A stretch of DNA of 64,000 nucleotides from Bathymodiolus brooksi (taxonomy: Eukaryota; Mollusca; Bivalvia; Mytilida; Modiolidae): contig OY804575.1 in assembly GCA_963680875.1 (NCBI GenBank), positions 105,517,505 through 105,581,504 on the forward strand, written 5' to 3'. Below are positions 1 through 11,302 of this stretch, in pieces (the stretch's first letter is position 1; each line of letters begins with the position of its first letter). The notes beneath the pieces were generated by a model that saw only the letters and a program-made list of their open reading frames with translations, did not search any database and was not told the origin of the DNA. Position numbers and translations under genes: made by a program.

Positions 1-743
1 ACCACCAACCTTATTTATTTTTGTACCATATGTATGTATACCACCAACTTTATTTATTTTTGTACCAAATGTATGTGTACCACCAACCTTATTTATTTTT
101 GTACCAAGTATATGTGTACCACCAACCTTATTTATTTTTGTACCAAATGTATGTGTACCATCAACCTTATTTATTTTTGTACCATATGTATGTATACCAC
201 CAACCTTATTTATTTTTGTACCAAATGTATGTGTACCACCAACCTTATTTATTTTTGTACCAAGTGTATGTGTACCACCAACCTTATTTATTTTTGTACC
301 ATATGTATGTGTACCACCAACCTTATTTATTTTTGTACCAAATGTATGTGTACCATCAACCTTATTTATTTTTGTACCATATGTATGTGTATCACCAACC
401 TTATTTATTTTTGTACCAAATGTATGTGTACCATCAACCTTATTTATTTTTGTACCATATGTATGTGTATCACCAACCTTATTTATTTTTGTACCAAATG
501 TATGTGTACCATCAACCTTATTTATTTTTATACCAAATGTATGTGTACCACCAACCTTATTTATTTTTGTACCATATGTATGTGTACCACCAACCTTATT
601 TATTTTTGTACCAAATGTATGTGTACCACCAACCTTATTTATTTTTGTACCATATGTATGTGTACCACCAACCTTATTTATTTTTGTACCAAATGTATGT
701 GTACCACCAACCTTATTTATTTTTGAACCAAATGTATGTATAC
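1..743. repeat. 39-bp minisatellite, left block (~19 units)
   Basis: Tandem 39-bp units containing ACCAACCTTATTTATTTTTG and a variable AAATGTATGTGT / ATATGTATGTGT segment. It continues past the left edge. It is the same array as 4138-6420, cut by the insertion at 744-4137. On the minus strand each unit carries AATAAG|GTTGGT, the exon end and donor of the dynein exon at 6402-6606. All long reading frames here are consequences of the 39-bp (13-codon) period and are not annotated as genes. Confidence 0.97.
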
Positions 744-2432
744 TAGTGGTGTACCGATCATCGGAAACATCGACTAATCAGTCGGACTTCATCATACGAT
801 CCGATGATCGATTCTTAAACCTTGTGGTCGATTCTGATTCTATAGTGTCTAAAATATATATGCTTAACTTTGTTCTTTGGTTGTTTTTGTTTTTGTTTTT
901 GTTTTGTCTCCATACTGACAAAAATATTGCAGTTTTATCCCAGCTGGTTTTTTTTGCCCTCATAGTGACAAACATCTGGTAGTTTTGTCCAAGCGTATTT
1001 TTGACACTCACTGACTCAGTCAATACACATATTTGGACTAGTCTATTATTTATCTACTTCCCAGAATAGTCCATTTTATATCAGGTGTTACACATATGGA
1101 AAACGATCTTTTGTTTTGTTCTAAGTTAATGTTTACTAATGGAAAAATTATAGTTAAGTTTATAAATTTATGATACAATTTTATTTATATCTTTATTTTT
1201 GTCAATCATACTCTTGAAATAAAGACTACTTGATTAATTATAGTCAGTAAATACATTTAGCAGGCAATAGGGATCATTCACCGCTTCTCCCGTTTGGTGA
1301 CGCTGCTGTTCCATAAGTGGTTACATGTGCGCTTGAATCACAAAGACGCTTGTATCTAACGTTAACCTAATGACGGCACAAACTTGGACAGTGCAAACAT
1401 TGAAGGTTTAACTAGTACAGCGCGGGGTGGTATTACTTGTTAACAGTTAGAAGTATAGATTTAGTTGACGAGTATATGTAAAATAAAAGTATAAGTCTTA
1501 AAGTCATATGAAAAGAGTTTTATTATGAACATATTAAGAAATACAACGGACGTTTACAAGTCATATCGGCATGTACGTTGGTGTAGCCTATATTAGGTGT
1601 ACATGATGTTAGGTCTATCTATATATAAGTAATCTTCAAATCTAAATCACACTCTTTAAAATTAGTTGGTACAAAATTATACATATAATATATTCCTTCT
1701 TTGTGTAGTGTTATTAACTGTTAAAGATTCGACAACAAGCGGATTAATCATAGCATTTATTTTGGAAAGATTTTGAGCAGATGTATTATGAATAGCATGA
1801 TAAATAGTTAAATAAAGAAAATTCGCTGTTTCTTACTATTTTAAATTATTTTCGACAGATTTTGGTAGCACTCAAATAGTTTGTACAATCAGACTGGCGG
1901 ATCATGGTACAAAGCCTGGAACTGCCATACAATGTAAATCTAAAGACTCAAATTGTCACCGACAGAATTCCGTCCAGGTTTTAAGTGGGATTCGTGCTGC
2001 TCAATCTTCAGTTTTCTGTGTAGTTTTTATTAGACCACTGTTTATCATTTTTTCCTTTTTCGATTGGCCATTGCATTGCCTGCCCGTCTTCGATTTATGA
2101 CTTCCGATAACTCTTTTGGCATCTACAAACAAACTTTTCTAATCTGTTGACCTATTCACGCACCACTATACTATCCCAATTATCAAATTTATTTCATTGT
2201 AGTATATATGCCACATTATTTTTTGTGGGTTTATTCCATTCTAATGCAGGTAAAAACGTTATTTATAACTTAAGTTAGCTGCATGTTATTGAAATGAACA
2301 GTCAAACGATTTGAATTACAATTTCAGAAATGCTACGAAAAAATCGGAATTTGCATAAAACCCAGCGTTCTATACAATAAAAAAAGCATAGATAAAATGT
2401 AAACTACACGATTGGAAACGTACGGACTACTG

Positions 2433-2677
2433 GGTTTCGTGCTTAACACCACTTTCAACAAATTTCAGTTATATCGTTGGGGTCAGTTTTATTGGTGGAG
2501 GAAAACGGAGTGCACAGAGAAAACCACGTACCTGCCACAAGTCGCTGGCAAAATTTATCACATAATGTTGTATCGCCTGGGCAAGATTCGAACTCATAAC
2601 ATTAGTGTTGATAGGTACTGATTGCATAGGTAGTTGTAAATCCAACTACCAAACGATCACGTCCACGAAAACCCCTA
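2433..2677 (-). mobile_element. SINE-A copy with 11-bp target duplication
   Basis: A tRNA-derived SINE in minus orientation. The rc tRNA-like B-box region is GATTCGAACTCATAAC and the head end is CCAAACGATCACGTCCACG. It is flanked by ACGGACTACTG at 2422-2432 and 2678-2688, a clear target-site duplication, so it inserted by retrotransposition into the hAT-like element. Confidence 0.85.
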
Positions 2678-3049
2678 ACGGACTACTGAGTTAAATATTG
2701 TAGGGAATGTCAGTTAAGTTTTTTCTTTCTTTAAACTGGATATATCATACAGATAAAGAATATTTTTTGTTGGAAAAGTTTGGAAAATAATCACAAATAT
2801 CTTCCCTTTGGATTGTTTATTAAAAACATAAATTTATTATTATTATTTTTTTTTAATCATTAGCCGTTTTGGGATTTATTTTGAATAAACTCCCCTTTCA
2901 AAGATATGAAGTACCAACTATGTTACTTGAAAAGGTGTCTATACACACAGATAGTCCATTTGTTCATTAATACAAGTTTTTTTTTAATTATTACTTGTTC
3001 TTTTTCTGTTTTTTTTGTTTAAAATTTTATATTACTGCCTAAAGGTATA

Positions 3050-3940
3050 AATGAATTTGTTGTGTTCCTGTGTATTGTACATTATGGTTTTGATTTTTTA
3101 CCCTTTTACCCAGATTTTTATTATTGGTCATAAGGGGTTAACAAATTTCCCAGAACAAAAATTCTGCTTCAGAGTGCATTTTTTTTTCAGTTACAAAAAT
3201 GTAGCATCGAAATCTTTTTATAAGAGTTAAATACACCCTTTTCCCCTATAGTACTAATGTTCATGTAAGAAATGAAATGTGATACACGTATACACCGTTA
3301 GGAATTTAATTAATAACCTAATATACCTGTCGTTCTGTAGTCAACTGTTCAAGCGAAATGGTTTTAAGTATAAGATACAGTACTATTTAAAAAAAAATAC
3401 AGAATTTTCCTATTCATGTAATGCCCTTATAACATGAATAGGAAAATTCTGTAAACTCGTTCTCAAACAAAACTGTTCTCACGACTATTTATTTGATAAA
3501 TTATAACATTATTGTACAAGTTAGATAAACTACTATTGAAACAAAAGAAGTTGCACCTATTGTGGGATATTCAATACGGGCCGCTTCTCTTTTGTTTAAA
3601 ATAGTACTGTATTTTATACTTAAAACCATTTCGCTTGAACAGTTGACTACAGAACGACAGGTATATTAGGTTATTAATCAAATTCCTAACGGTGTATACG
3701 TGTATCACATTTCATTTCTTACATGAAAACTAGTATTATAGGGGAAAAGGGTGTATTTAAATCTTATAAAAAGATTTCGATGCTACATTTTTGTAACTGA
3801 AAAAAAATGCACTCTGAAGCAGAATTTTTGTTCTGGGAAATTTGTTTTCCCTTTATGACCAATAATAAAAATCTGGGTAAAAGGGTAAAAAATTAAAACC
3901 ATAATGTACAATACACAGGAACACAACAAATTCATTTAAT
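3050..3940. mobile_element. Foldback (long inverted repeat) nested in the hAT-like element
   Basis: Two arms of about 340 bp (roughly 3050-3391 and 3597-3940) are near-perfect reverse complements, from AAATGAATTTGTTGTGTTCC at the outer end to the inner AGTACTATTT. The ~205-bp spacer holds its own small palindrome (about 3400-3456, ACAGAATTTTCCTATTCATG and complement). No coding frame and no clear target duplication seen. Confidence 0.85.
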
Positions 3941-4137
3941 TGACGTGTCCTTGTACCCAACGTTAACAATTCAAGCGTCCTCGAGATTAAAACGTTCTGC
4001 TAACCACTCATGGAACAACAGCGACGTCTGTCGAAAGAAATTTGGTGAATGATCCCCATTGTCACCGATGATCGATAATCGGTCGATGTTGATGTAACGA
4101 TCATCGATCTTGAAAACGTTACCGATTCCCATCAGTA

Positions 4138-6420
4138 ATGTATACCACCAACCTTATTTATGTTTGTACCAAATGTATGTGTATCACCAACCTTATTTAT
4201 TTTTGTACCAAATGTATGTGTACCATCAACCTTATTTATTTTTGTACCATATGTATGTGTATCACCAACCTTATTTATTTTTGTACCAAATGTATGTGTA
4301 CCATCAACCTTATTTATTTTTGTACCATATGTATGTGTATCACCAACCTTATTTATTTTTGTACCAAATGTATGTGTACCATCAACCTTATTTATTTTTA
4401 TACCAAATGTATGTGTACCACCAACCTTATTTATTTTTGTACCATATGTATGTGTACCACCAACCTTATTTATTTTTGTACCAAATGTATGTGTACCACC
4501 AACCTTATTTATTTTTGTACCATATGTATGTGTACCACCAACCTTATTTATTTTTGTACCAAATGTATGTATACCACCAACCTTATTTATTTTGTACCAA
4601 ATGTATGTGTACCATCAACCTTATTAATTTTTGTACCATATGTATGTGTACCACCAACCTTATTTATTTTTGTACCAAATGTATGTGTACCATCAACCTT
4701 ATTTATTTTTGTACCAAATGTATGTGCACCACCAACTTTATTTATTTTTGTATCAAATGTATGTATACCACCAACCTTATTTATTTTTGTACCAAATGTA
4801 TGTATACCACCAAACTTATTTATTTTTGTACCAAATGTATGTATACCACCAACCTTATTAATTTTTCTACCAAATGTATGTGTACCACCAACCTTATTTA
4901 TTTTTGTACCAAATGTATGTGTACCACCAACTTTATTTATTTTTGTACCAAATGTATGTATACCACCAACCTTATTTATTTTTGTACCAAATGTATGTAT
5001 ACCATCAACCTTATTAATTTTTGTACCAAATGTATGTGTACCACCAACCTTATTTATTTTTGTACCAAGTGTATGTGTATCACCAACCTTATTTATTTTT
5101 GTACCATATGTATGTGTACCACCAACCTTATTTATTTTTGTACCAAATGTATGTGTACCACCAACCTTATTTATTTTTGTACCAAATGTATGTGTACCAC
5201 CAACCTTATTTATTTGTGTACCAAATGTATGTGTACCACCAACCTTATTTATTTTTGTACCAAATGTATGTGTACCACCAACCTTATTTATTTTTGTACC
5301 AAATGTATGTATACCACCAACCTTATTAATTTTTGTACCAAATGTATGTATACCACCAACTTTATTTATTTTTGTACCAAGTGTATGTGTACCACCAACC
5401 TTATTTATTTTTGTACCATATGTATGTGTACCACCAACCTTATTTAATTTTGTACCAAATGTATGTGTACCATCAACCTTATTTATTTTTGTACCATATG
5501 TATGTGTATCACCAACCTTATTTATTTTTGTACCAAATGTATGTGTACCACCAACCTTATTTATTTTTGTACCATATGTATGTGTATTTATTTTTGTACC
5601 AAATGTATGTGTACCATCAACCTTATTTATTTTTGTACCATATGTATGTGTATCACCAACCTTATTTATTTTTGTACCAAATGTATGTGTACCACCAACC
5701 TTATTTATTTTTGTACCTAATTTATGTGTACCATCAACCTTATTTATTTTTGTACCAAATGTATGTGTACCATCAACCTTATTTATTTTTGTACCAAATG
5801 TATGTATACCACCAAACTTATTTATTTTTGTACCATATGTATGTATACCACCAACCTTATTTATTTTTGTACCAAATGTATGTGTACCACCAACCTTATT
5901 TATTTTTGTACCAAATGTATGTGTACCACCAACCTTATTTATTTTTGTACCAAATGTATGTATACCACCAACCTTATTTATTTTTGTACCATATGTATGT
6001 ATACCACCAACCTTATTTATTTTTGTACCAAATGTATGTGTACCACCAACCTTATTTATTTTTGTACCAAATGTATGTGTACCACCAACCTTATTTATTT
6101 TTGTACCAAATGTATGTGTACCACCAACCTTATTTATTTTTGTACCATATTTATGTGTACCATCAACCTTATTTATTTTTGTACCATATTTATGTGTACC
6201 ACCAACCTTATTTATTTTTGTACCAAATGTATGTATACCACCAACCTTATTTATTTTTGTACCAAATGTATGTGTACCACCAACCTTATTTATTTTTGTA
6301 CCAAATGTATGTGTACCACCAACCTTATTTATTTTTGTACCAAATGTATGTGTACCACCAACCTTATTTATTTTTGTACCAAATGTATGTGTACCACCAA
6401 CCTTATTAATTTTTGTACAG
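4138..6420. repeat. 39-bp minisatellite, right block (~58 units), overlapping a dynein 5' splice site
   Basis: The 39-bp units run up to and into the end of the dynein exon at 6402-6606. On the minus strand the unit translates as KINKVGGTHTFGT in the dynein frame, with variants THTYGT, IHTFGT, VDG and VGD. The frame is unbroken until a unit missing one T at about 4587. Substitutions between units are mostly amino-acid changing, which argues against selection on a protein. The variant pattern of 4205-4570 matches that of 335-700 across the hAT-like element. Confidence 0.96.
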
Positions 6421-6606
6421 TCCAGTAGGAATAAATGCATAGGTATGAGTACAGGAAGTGATGCAACTTCTGATTTTAATTTCTTCAGCTTCTCAATCTC
6501 AGTTACATATTCCCTCAGTGACTTGTCCCTCTGTAGGAACTTTTGAACTTTGGCTTTTGATTCATCTGACACAAGATGTATGTAAGGTTTGTATGTTTCC
6601 TTATAT
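6402..6606 (-). CDS. Dynein exon 14 of window; runs into the 39-bp array
   Basis: 205 nt (1 + 68 codons) if it ends at the first AAG|GTTGGT. Reads (K)YKETYKPYIHLVSDESKA, REYVTEIEKLKKLKSEV and LPVLIPMHLFLLDCTKINK. The acceptor is TTGCTTTCAG. The 'Y-I-H-L… EY-x-x-EI-x-KL-x-x-L… F-x-LDC' order is a dynein tail signature just before the linker. The donor is poor (GTTGGT). The exon's last ~20 nt match the repeat unit of the adjoining array, and the minus-strand frame stays open through ~47 units to about 4587. The true end is therefore uncertain: the first donor, a later copy, or read-through. Confidence 0.8.
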
Positions 6607-7239
6607 CTGAAAGCAACATGGATTCATGAGTTATGTAATCTAAAATGACATGATCAAAACTACTGTACTGACTAGAGCTTTATTTATACAGTTAAATCTG
6701 CTTTAGTGACCATCTCTATTAAGCAATAACTTGTATTATGTGTCCTTAATTTTCATTTCCCTTCACAATGCATTTCATACATATCAATTAAACCTGTATC
6801 TAGCAACCATCTGTCTTATGTGACCCTATTTTAATATTCCTGTGGAAGGTCACAGACAGATTTGACCTCATATGTTCACTGTTTAAAGAATGTTATATAT
6901 AAACAGGTTGTAAGTGTAGCACTGTAAATGGAAGAGTAGGACAATGCTCTTCTTTGACACAAAACTAATATTAAAATTTAAGATAACATATTACAATAGT
7001 ATATAATTTCCTATTTTTTTTCAGTGGCAATGTAAACTTCTGCCATTGGTCTATTCTATCACCACCTTTACCTATACATGATATATTGCTTGTAAACTTG
7101 TTCTTGTAATGAATATAGCTGAAATACTGCAAACTTGAAGTTAAACAACAATCAATGAATCAATCAATCAATCAATCGATTAAGCAATGTTTTAATAATA
7201 AAATCAGCAGAAAAGAATTGTTTTACTTGTATGACTTAC
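6607..7239. other. Intron with TIR-element fragment and SINE 3' end
   Basis: No coding signal. About 6690-6870 resembles a degenerate element with 'AAACCTGTATCTAGCAACCA' and GTGACC steps, as at 35590-35740. About 7070-7187 is the 3' part of a SINE (ATATAGCTGAAATACTGC, then AGTTAAAC) ending in a (CAAT)n tail. Confidence 0.6.
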
Positions 7240-7490
7240 TTTTCAGGACCATAACTATTTGCCGTAACCATTTTTCTGATCCGTTCTTTAGCAATGTCAA
7301 CTAATTCCTCTTCAACTTTAACAGTCCTGATAAATTTTTCTATATCTTCTGTATTTTGAAATAACAGTGTATCTATGCACGGTAACTTTGTCACGCTCAA
7401 AATCATTGTGTCAATAATCAAACAGAAAAAATCACAAATGTCTGGGAATGATGGAAGAAACTTTAATCCTACATCCACTGTGTCCTCAAT
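7240..7490 (-). CDS. Dynein exon 13 of window
   Basis: 251 nt (83 codons + 2). Reads IEDTVDVGLKFLPSFPDICD, then FFCLIIDTMILSVTKLPCID, and ends RKMVTANSYGPEK. The acceptor is TTTATTACCAG and the donor is GAAAA|GTAAGT. The 'F-x-P-S-x-x-D… I-I-D-x-M… V-x-x-x-P' arrangement follows the MDRFF block at the expected distance in dynein tails. The spare AA is completed by A of the next exon (Lys). Confidence 0.86.
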
Positions 7491-7554
7491 CTGGTAATAA
7501 ATTAAAAACAAGACAATAATTAGAAAAATATTATAATCATTTATTTATGCACTC

Positions 7555-7700
7555 TTGTATACAGTGAAGCCTGTCTAAATAGAACCCTGAATAAAAGAGA
7601 ATCCTGTATATATACCGAACATTTAATAAAGTCCCAATGCAGAAAATCTTTGTTAATTTAACTTGAAGAGAGGAATAACTCTGAACAATTTTCAATGATG
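7555..7700. mobile_element. Half of a small TIR element (pogo/Tigger-like MITE)
   Basis: It begins ATACAGTGAAGCCTGTCTAA and shares an internal block (ACCGAACATTTAATAAAGT… CTTTGTTAATTTAACTTG) with the complete element at 26655-26836. The right terminus is missing, replaced by the repeat at 7728. Superfamily is inferred from the CAGT…AACCT terminus only. Confidence 0.55.
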
Positions 7701-7727
7701 AAAACATAAAATAAAACAAGATGAACT

Positions 7728-8302
7728 GTGAGCTAATGCTCACTTATGATACCGCCGCTCTTCGGCAAACAGGAAGTAGGAATCTGATGGGTCCAAAAAC
7801 GCTTCCCACGATATGGGGTACCTATATGAAGCTTGTGACCAAATATCAGATCTCTGCCATCAATAGTTGCTGAGAAAAATGCGACGAAAAATGAGCATAT
7901 ATGTTCAATGTGTATAAAAATCAACAAAGGCGGCAAACAGGAAGTAGGAATCTGATGGGTCCAAAAATGTTTCCCACGATATGGGGTACCTATATGAAGC
8001 TTGTGACCAAATATCAGATTTCTGCCATCAATAGTTGCTGAGAAAAATGTGAAGAAAAATGTGCATATATGTTCAATGTGTATAAAAACCAACTAAGTCG
8101 GCAAACAGGAAGTAGGAATCTGACGGGTCCAAAAACGCTACCCACAATATGGTATACCTATATGATGCTTGTGACCAAATATCAGATTTCTGCCATCAAC
8201 AGTTACTGAGAAAAGTGCGACGAAAAATATCTTGGACGGACGGACAGACGGACAGAGGTAAAACAGTATACCCCCCTCCCCCTTCGGGGAGCGGGGGTAT
8301 AA
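7728..8302 (+). mobile_element. Pearl/HINE-like element with 168-bp core repeats
   Basis: It starts with a short palindrome (GTGAGCTAATGCTCAC). It then has three copies of a 168-bp core beginning GGCAAACAGGAAGTAGGAAT (7764, 7932, 8100; the last truncated). It ends GGACGGACAGACGG and a terminal hairpin GTATACCCCC…CGGGGGTATA. Palindromic ends around ~160-170 bp tandem cores match bivalve pearl/Helentron-associated elements by architecture. Family not confirmed. The long minus-strand frame here is not a gene. Confidence 0.75.
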
Positions 8303-9314
8303 TTAACTAACATAATTGGCCCTAGTAGCCATGTTGAATTTTGGAATGAAACGAAAATCATGTAAAATGTTGAGAACTACTGAAGTAGCTTTTCTATCAC
8401 ATTTGGTTCCAATTGGAGCAGTTGTTTGTGAGTAATAGATTGAAATGTCAAAAGTTTACAGATGACAACGGCATTGAAATCTTAAAATTGAACAGACGAC
8501 AACGCCCAAGATGACGACAAAGGACGTAAAGTAATGACAATACCTCACACTATCCTTTGGGTCAGATGTACTTAGCAAATATAAATTTGTTATACTGTGT
8601 TTTAATTACCTGCACAATTATAAATCAAGAACTTTTTTACCTAGTGCTTAGAAGTGCAACATTTTTCCATAAAATGATCATGACAAATAACTCTGTGACA
8701 TATATAACTTTCCACTGGTACCAAAAATACATACACAATACACAAAAACATTTTTGTTTAAAGATCACAAGCATTTATCCATATGTTAATTTTTACTATT
8801 ACTGTTTTAAATTTTTTATTTATCAAGAAGTAAATAACAAAATTCCAATCAAATTATCAATATTAAATCAAACAAATGATTTTGCTAATGTCTTATCTTT
8901 GAAATATGATTGGTTTAAAAAAAAATCTGCATTCACTGATAAGAGTTTCTTAAACCTATATTTTTATAACGAAATGGTGTGATCTCAAAATGTTAACCAA
9001 AAAAAAATATCATTGGTTATATACCTTTTTAGCATCAAATTCCTGAAAATATATCATATTAATTTTATTCTTTAGCTAAAAATATGAGGGATAGCAGCAT
9101 GGGGGAAAATTCTGACAGCCAACTAAAAACTTACCAATTGGGAAAAAATGGCTATAGATTTATCTTAACTAATTCCACGGTAACAAAATGTTAACAGTCA
9201 TATACAAATATTCAGAAACATGGTAAAATGTTTAGTCTGTCAACAGCAAGGTTATATTACTAATAGTTTACCATAATCAAGTTTGTATAATATTCCTTTT
9301 TTATCATCTGACAA
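8303..9314. other. Intronic AT-rich sequence, nothing recognised
   Basis: A 141-codon plus-strand open frame lies at 8557-8982. It has no recognisable motif, is very AT-rich and opposes the dynein gene, so I treat it as chance. Confidence 0.5.
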
Positions 9315-9525
9315 ATCATTTATTTTCAGTTATGTCGTGACAGTCAGTTTTATTGGTGGAGGAAACAGGAGTAACCGGAGAAAACCACTGATCAGTCACA
9401 AGTCACTGATAAACTTTATCACATAATGTTGTATCGAGTACACCTTGCCATGAGTGGGATTCGAACTCTCAACTTTAGTGGTGATAGGCACTGATTGCAC
9501 AGGTAGTTGTAAATCCAACTACACA
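9315..9525 (-). mobile_element. SINE-A copy (3'-truncated)
   Basis: Minus orientation. It keeps CAGTTTTATTGGTGGAGGAA, AACTTTATCACATAATGTTG and the rc B-box GGGATTCGAACTC. It ends at GTAGTTGTAAATCCAACTAC, about 48 bp before the dynein exon at 9573. Confidence 0.8.
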
Positions 9526-9572
9526 TTGCAATGAGTGGGTTCTGAAATGACCACATGATAAATAATACTTAC

Positions 9573-9779
9573 CATGAAGAAATGAACAACATGTGTTTTA
9601 AATGGTAGTCCAAGTCCTTTCATTATATTGTATGCTCCATCATATCTATTACCCTGGATGTATTCTTCAACTAAGTCAACTAAATCATAGATAGAATTTG
9701 TAACACAGCTTCTTAACAAGTTTGACATTAATGATGAAACACTCTCAAAGAAACGGTCCATCTTCTCAGTTCTCAAGAC
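9573..9779 (-). CDS. Dynein exon 12 of window (MDRFFESVSSLMSNLL block)
   Basis: 207 nt, 69 codons, phase 0/0. Reads VLRTEKMDRFFESVSSLMSN, then LLRSCVTNSIYDLVDLVEEY. It ends PFKTHVVHFFM. The acceptor is TGTTTTTGTAG and the donor is CATG|GTAAGT. The x-D-x-F-F/Y-x-x-V-x-x-L-M-S-N-Q/L-L motif is typical of axonemal dynein tails, followed by the S-x-x-D-L/F-x-D-L helix. The strongest single family match in the window. Confidence 0.88.
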
Positions 9780-9861
9780 CTACAAAAACAAGGGAGAAAA
9801 TAAATTACATTTATACATTTACCATTTGAGTCACTGTGACAACATCTATTTTATATATATA

Positions 9862-10240
9862 ACAAGCATCGGTGGTGTAATGGTTAGTGTGCTTGCCTCG
9901 AGTTCGGTAGATCTGGGTTCGACTCCTGGTAGAGTCCTACCAAAGATTATAAAATTGGTATTTGTTGCTTCTTTGCTAAGCATGCAAGCACTAACGAGTA
10001 AGAGTAAAGACTGGTTGGCTCGGAATCAGAATAATGTGTCCAAGTGGAGCGACATGTCCAACAGCAGACTGTTGTTTCAGTGAGCTAGCACTATAAAAAT
10101 CCAATTCATGGTGTTGGTCTAAAACAAAATTGACACCACCATCATCATCTCATCAAAATGTAACTTGTTCTCCACATGATATAGCTGAAGATTGGTCAAT
10201 TGGCGTTAAACTACAATCACTCACTCTTTCACTCTATTAT
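9862..10240 (+). mobile_element. SINE-B full-length copy (tRNA-derived)
   Basis: The head GCATCGGTGGTGTAATGGTT…GGGTTCGACTCCTGG has tRNA A- and B-box character (Gly/Glu/Asp-like). The body contains GGCTCGGAATCAGAATAATG and GTGAGCTAGCACTATAAAAA. The 3' part is ATATAGCTGAAG…GGCGTTAAAC with a CACTCACT tail. The best copy of this family in the window. The rest of the intron to 10732 holds nothing recognised. Confidence 0.85.
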
Positions 10241-10732
10241 ATATATGCATGTATGTATTAAACATCTAGTCAAATTGTGGTCATCTAAACAAATTTTTAT
10301 GGTTTTTATCAGGTCAAATATGACTTTCTCATGATACCTTCTACTGAGCTGATAAGTTGCCATAAATATATACTAGTATCGTTGATTTATTTTGCGAGAA
10401 TAGATTTCTCAGAGCAATATGCCATTAAAAGCGTGAGATGTGATGGGAAGTCCATTTCTAACAAAACATATCAACAATAGTATGCTTATCGAGGATTTGG
10501 GAAGGTGACATTAGTGACGTCAATACAGCGTCACATTAGAAAACAGTGATATGCTTGTATCACACTTATTACTTTGTAATAGATATTATCAGTGTAAAGA
10601 TCAAAAGGATTTTTTTTTTAAATAATCGATAAAGTATATTGCATTGTGGACCCATTAGCAACTTCTCTTCCATTCATTTGCAATATCATTTAGTACATCT
10701 GACCTTTTCTTCTTTACATACATTGTACTGAC

Positions 10733-10931
10733 CTGATCATCTTGTGGCATCCATTCCTCTATAGAATCCCTCAGATTGTCAATGAGTTCACAACACTCCT
10801 GTAGCCACTCCTCCTCAAGTCTCCTAGCACATCGTTCACTGGATGCCTTCACATGTTTATAAAATGTTTCCATGGTAACAGGCATCTGTTTTCTCAAGCT
10901 AGGTATATCAATTAGTCTTAAATCACCATAC
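10733..10931 (-). CDS. Dynein exon 11 of window
   Basis: 199 nt (1 + 66 codons). Reads (R)YGDLRLIDIPSLRKQMPV, then a helical, charged segment with HVKASSERCARRLEEEWLQE and IEEWMPQDDQ. The frame stays open for 25 more codons past 10733. I end the exon at CAG|GTCAGT because the next exon then continues in phase 0. The alternative AAAG|GTCAGA further on would run into a stop after joining. The acceptor is TTTTTCATAG. Matches the dynein tail region between the PWH block and the MDRFF block. Confidence 0.82.
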
Positions 10932-11302
10932 CTATGAAAAATAATATTGAAATGTTAAAATAAAAAATACAGAAATAAACAACAGAATTCACACTAACCA
11001 TTACACCACAGATGAGGTTAAGTGTCTCTGTGTAAAAATAAATAAATTTAAATCTAAAAGATAGTGCCATTAGATGCTTTGCTCTCTACTTCAAGAAATA
11101 CAGTTACTAAGATTTGTTTTATTTGAATCAAATAATTCATGACAAAACCATATATTTGTAGTCGCTATAACATGGAACGAACGGTACCATATCAAAAATA
11201 TTTACACTTTGCTTCTTCCCAACAAATGAAATACTGGCATAATCTTGGAAAAGGTGCCTTACATACATTATTTTCATGGTTTAGCCCTCAGTACATACAT
11301 AC
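10932..11302. other. Intron, nothing recognised
   Basis: AT-rich sequence between two dynein exons, with no repeat or coding signal identified. Confidence 0.5.

Larger units (their letters stand above)
744..4137. mobile_element. hAT-like DNA transposon, non-coding copy, 3394 bp
   Basis: The element is bounded by perfect 8-bp direct repeats ATGTATAC (736-743 and 4138-4145). Removing it and one copy restores a perfect 39-bp array unit. Ends are TAGTGGTGTACC and, reading inward from the right, TACTGATGGGAATC, sharing a TA-TG-TG pattern. Imperfect subterminal inverted repeats (about 1263-1372 against 3943-4066) share GGATCATTCACC, GTTCCAT and AACGTTAAC. The 8-bp duplication and terminal pattern fit hAT elements. 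There is no transposase frame, so it is non-autonomous or decayed. It carries a nested SINE-A and a foldback. Confidence 0.82.

Noticed and set aside
4138..6572. Very long open frames (up to 802 codons plus, 661 codons minus) across the 39-bp array as genes
   Set aside because: A 39-bp period with no stop in several frames gives long open frames automatically. Only the minus-strand part continuous with the dynein exon is considered, and it is treated as a possible read-through.
7733..8092. 119-codon minus-strand frame with an internal repeat
   Set aside because: It is the antisense of two 168-bp core repeats of the pearl/HINE-like element.
8557..8982. 141-codon plus-strand frame as a gene
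   Set aside because: Very AT-rich, no recognised motif, lies in an intron and has no supporting splice or repeat context.
9862..9935. True tRNA gene in the SINE-B head (also other SINE heads)
   Set aside because: The head has A- and B-box character but no complete cloverleaf, and it is followed by the SINE body at every copy.
10657..10732. Extension of the dynein exon to the stop codon (VSTMYVKKKRS…)
   Set aside because: CAG|GTCAGT at 10733 gives the correct phase into the next exon. The open extension ends in a stop and the later AAAG|GTCAGA breaks frame.
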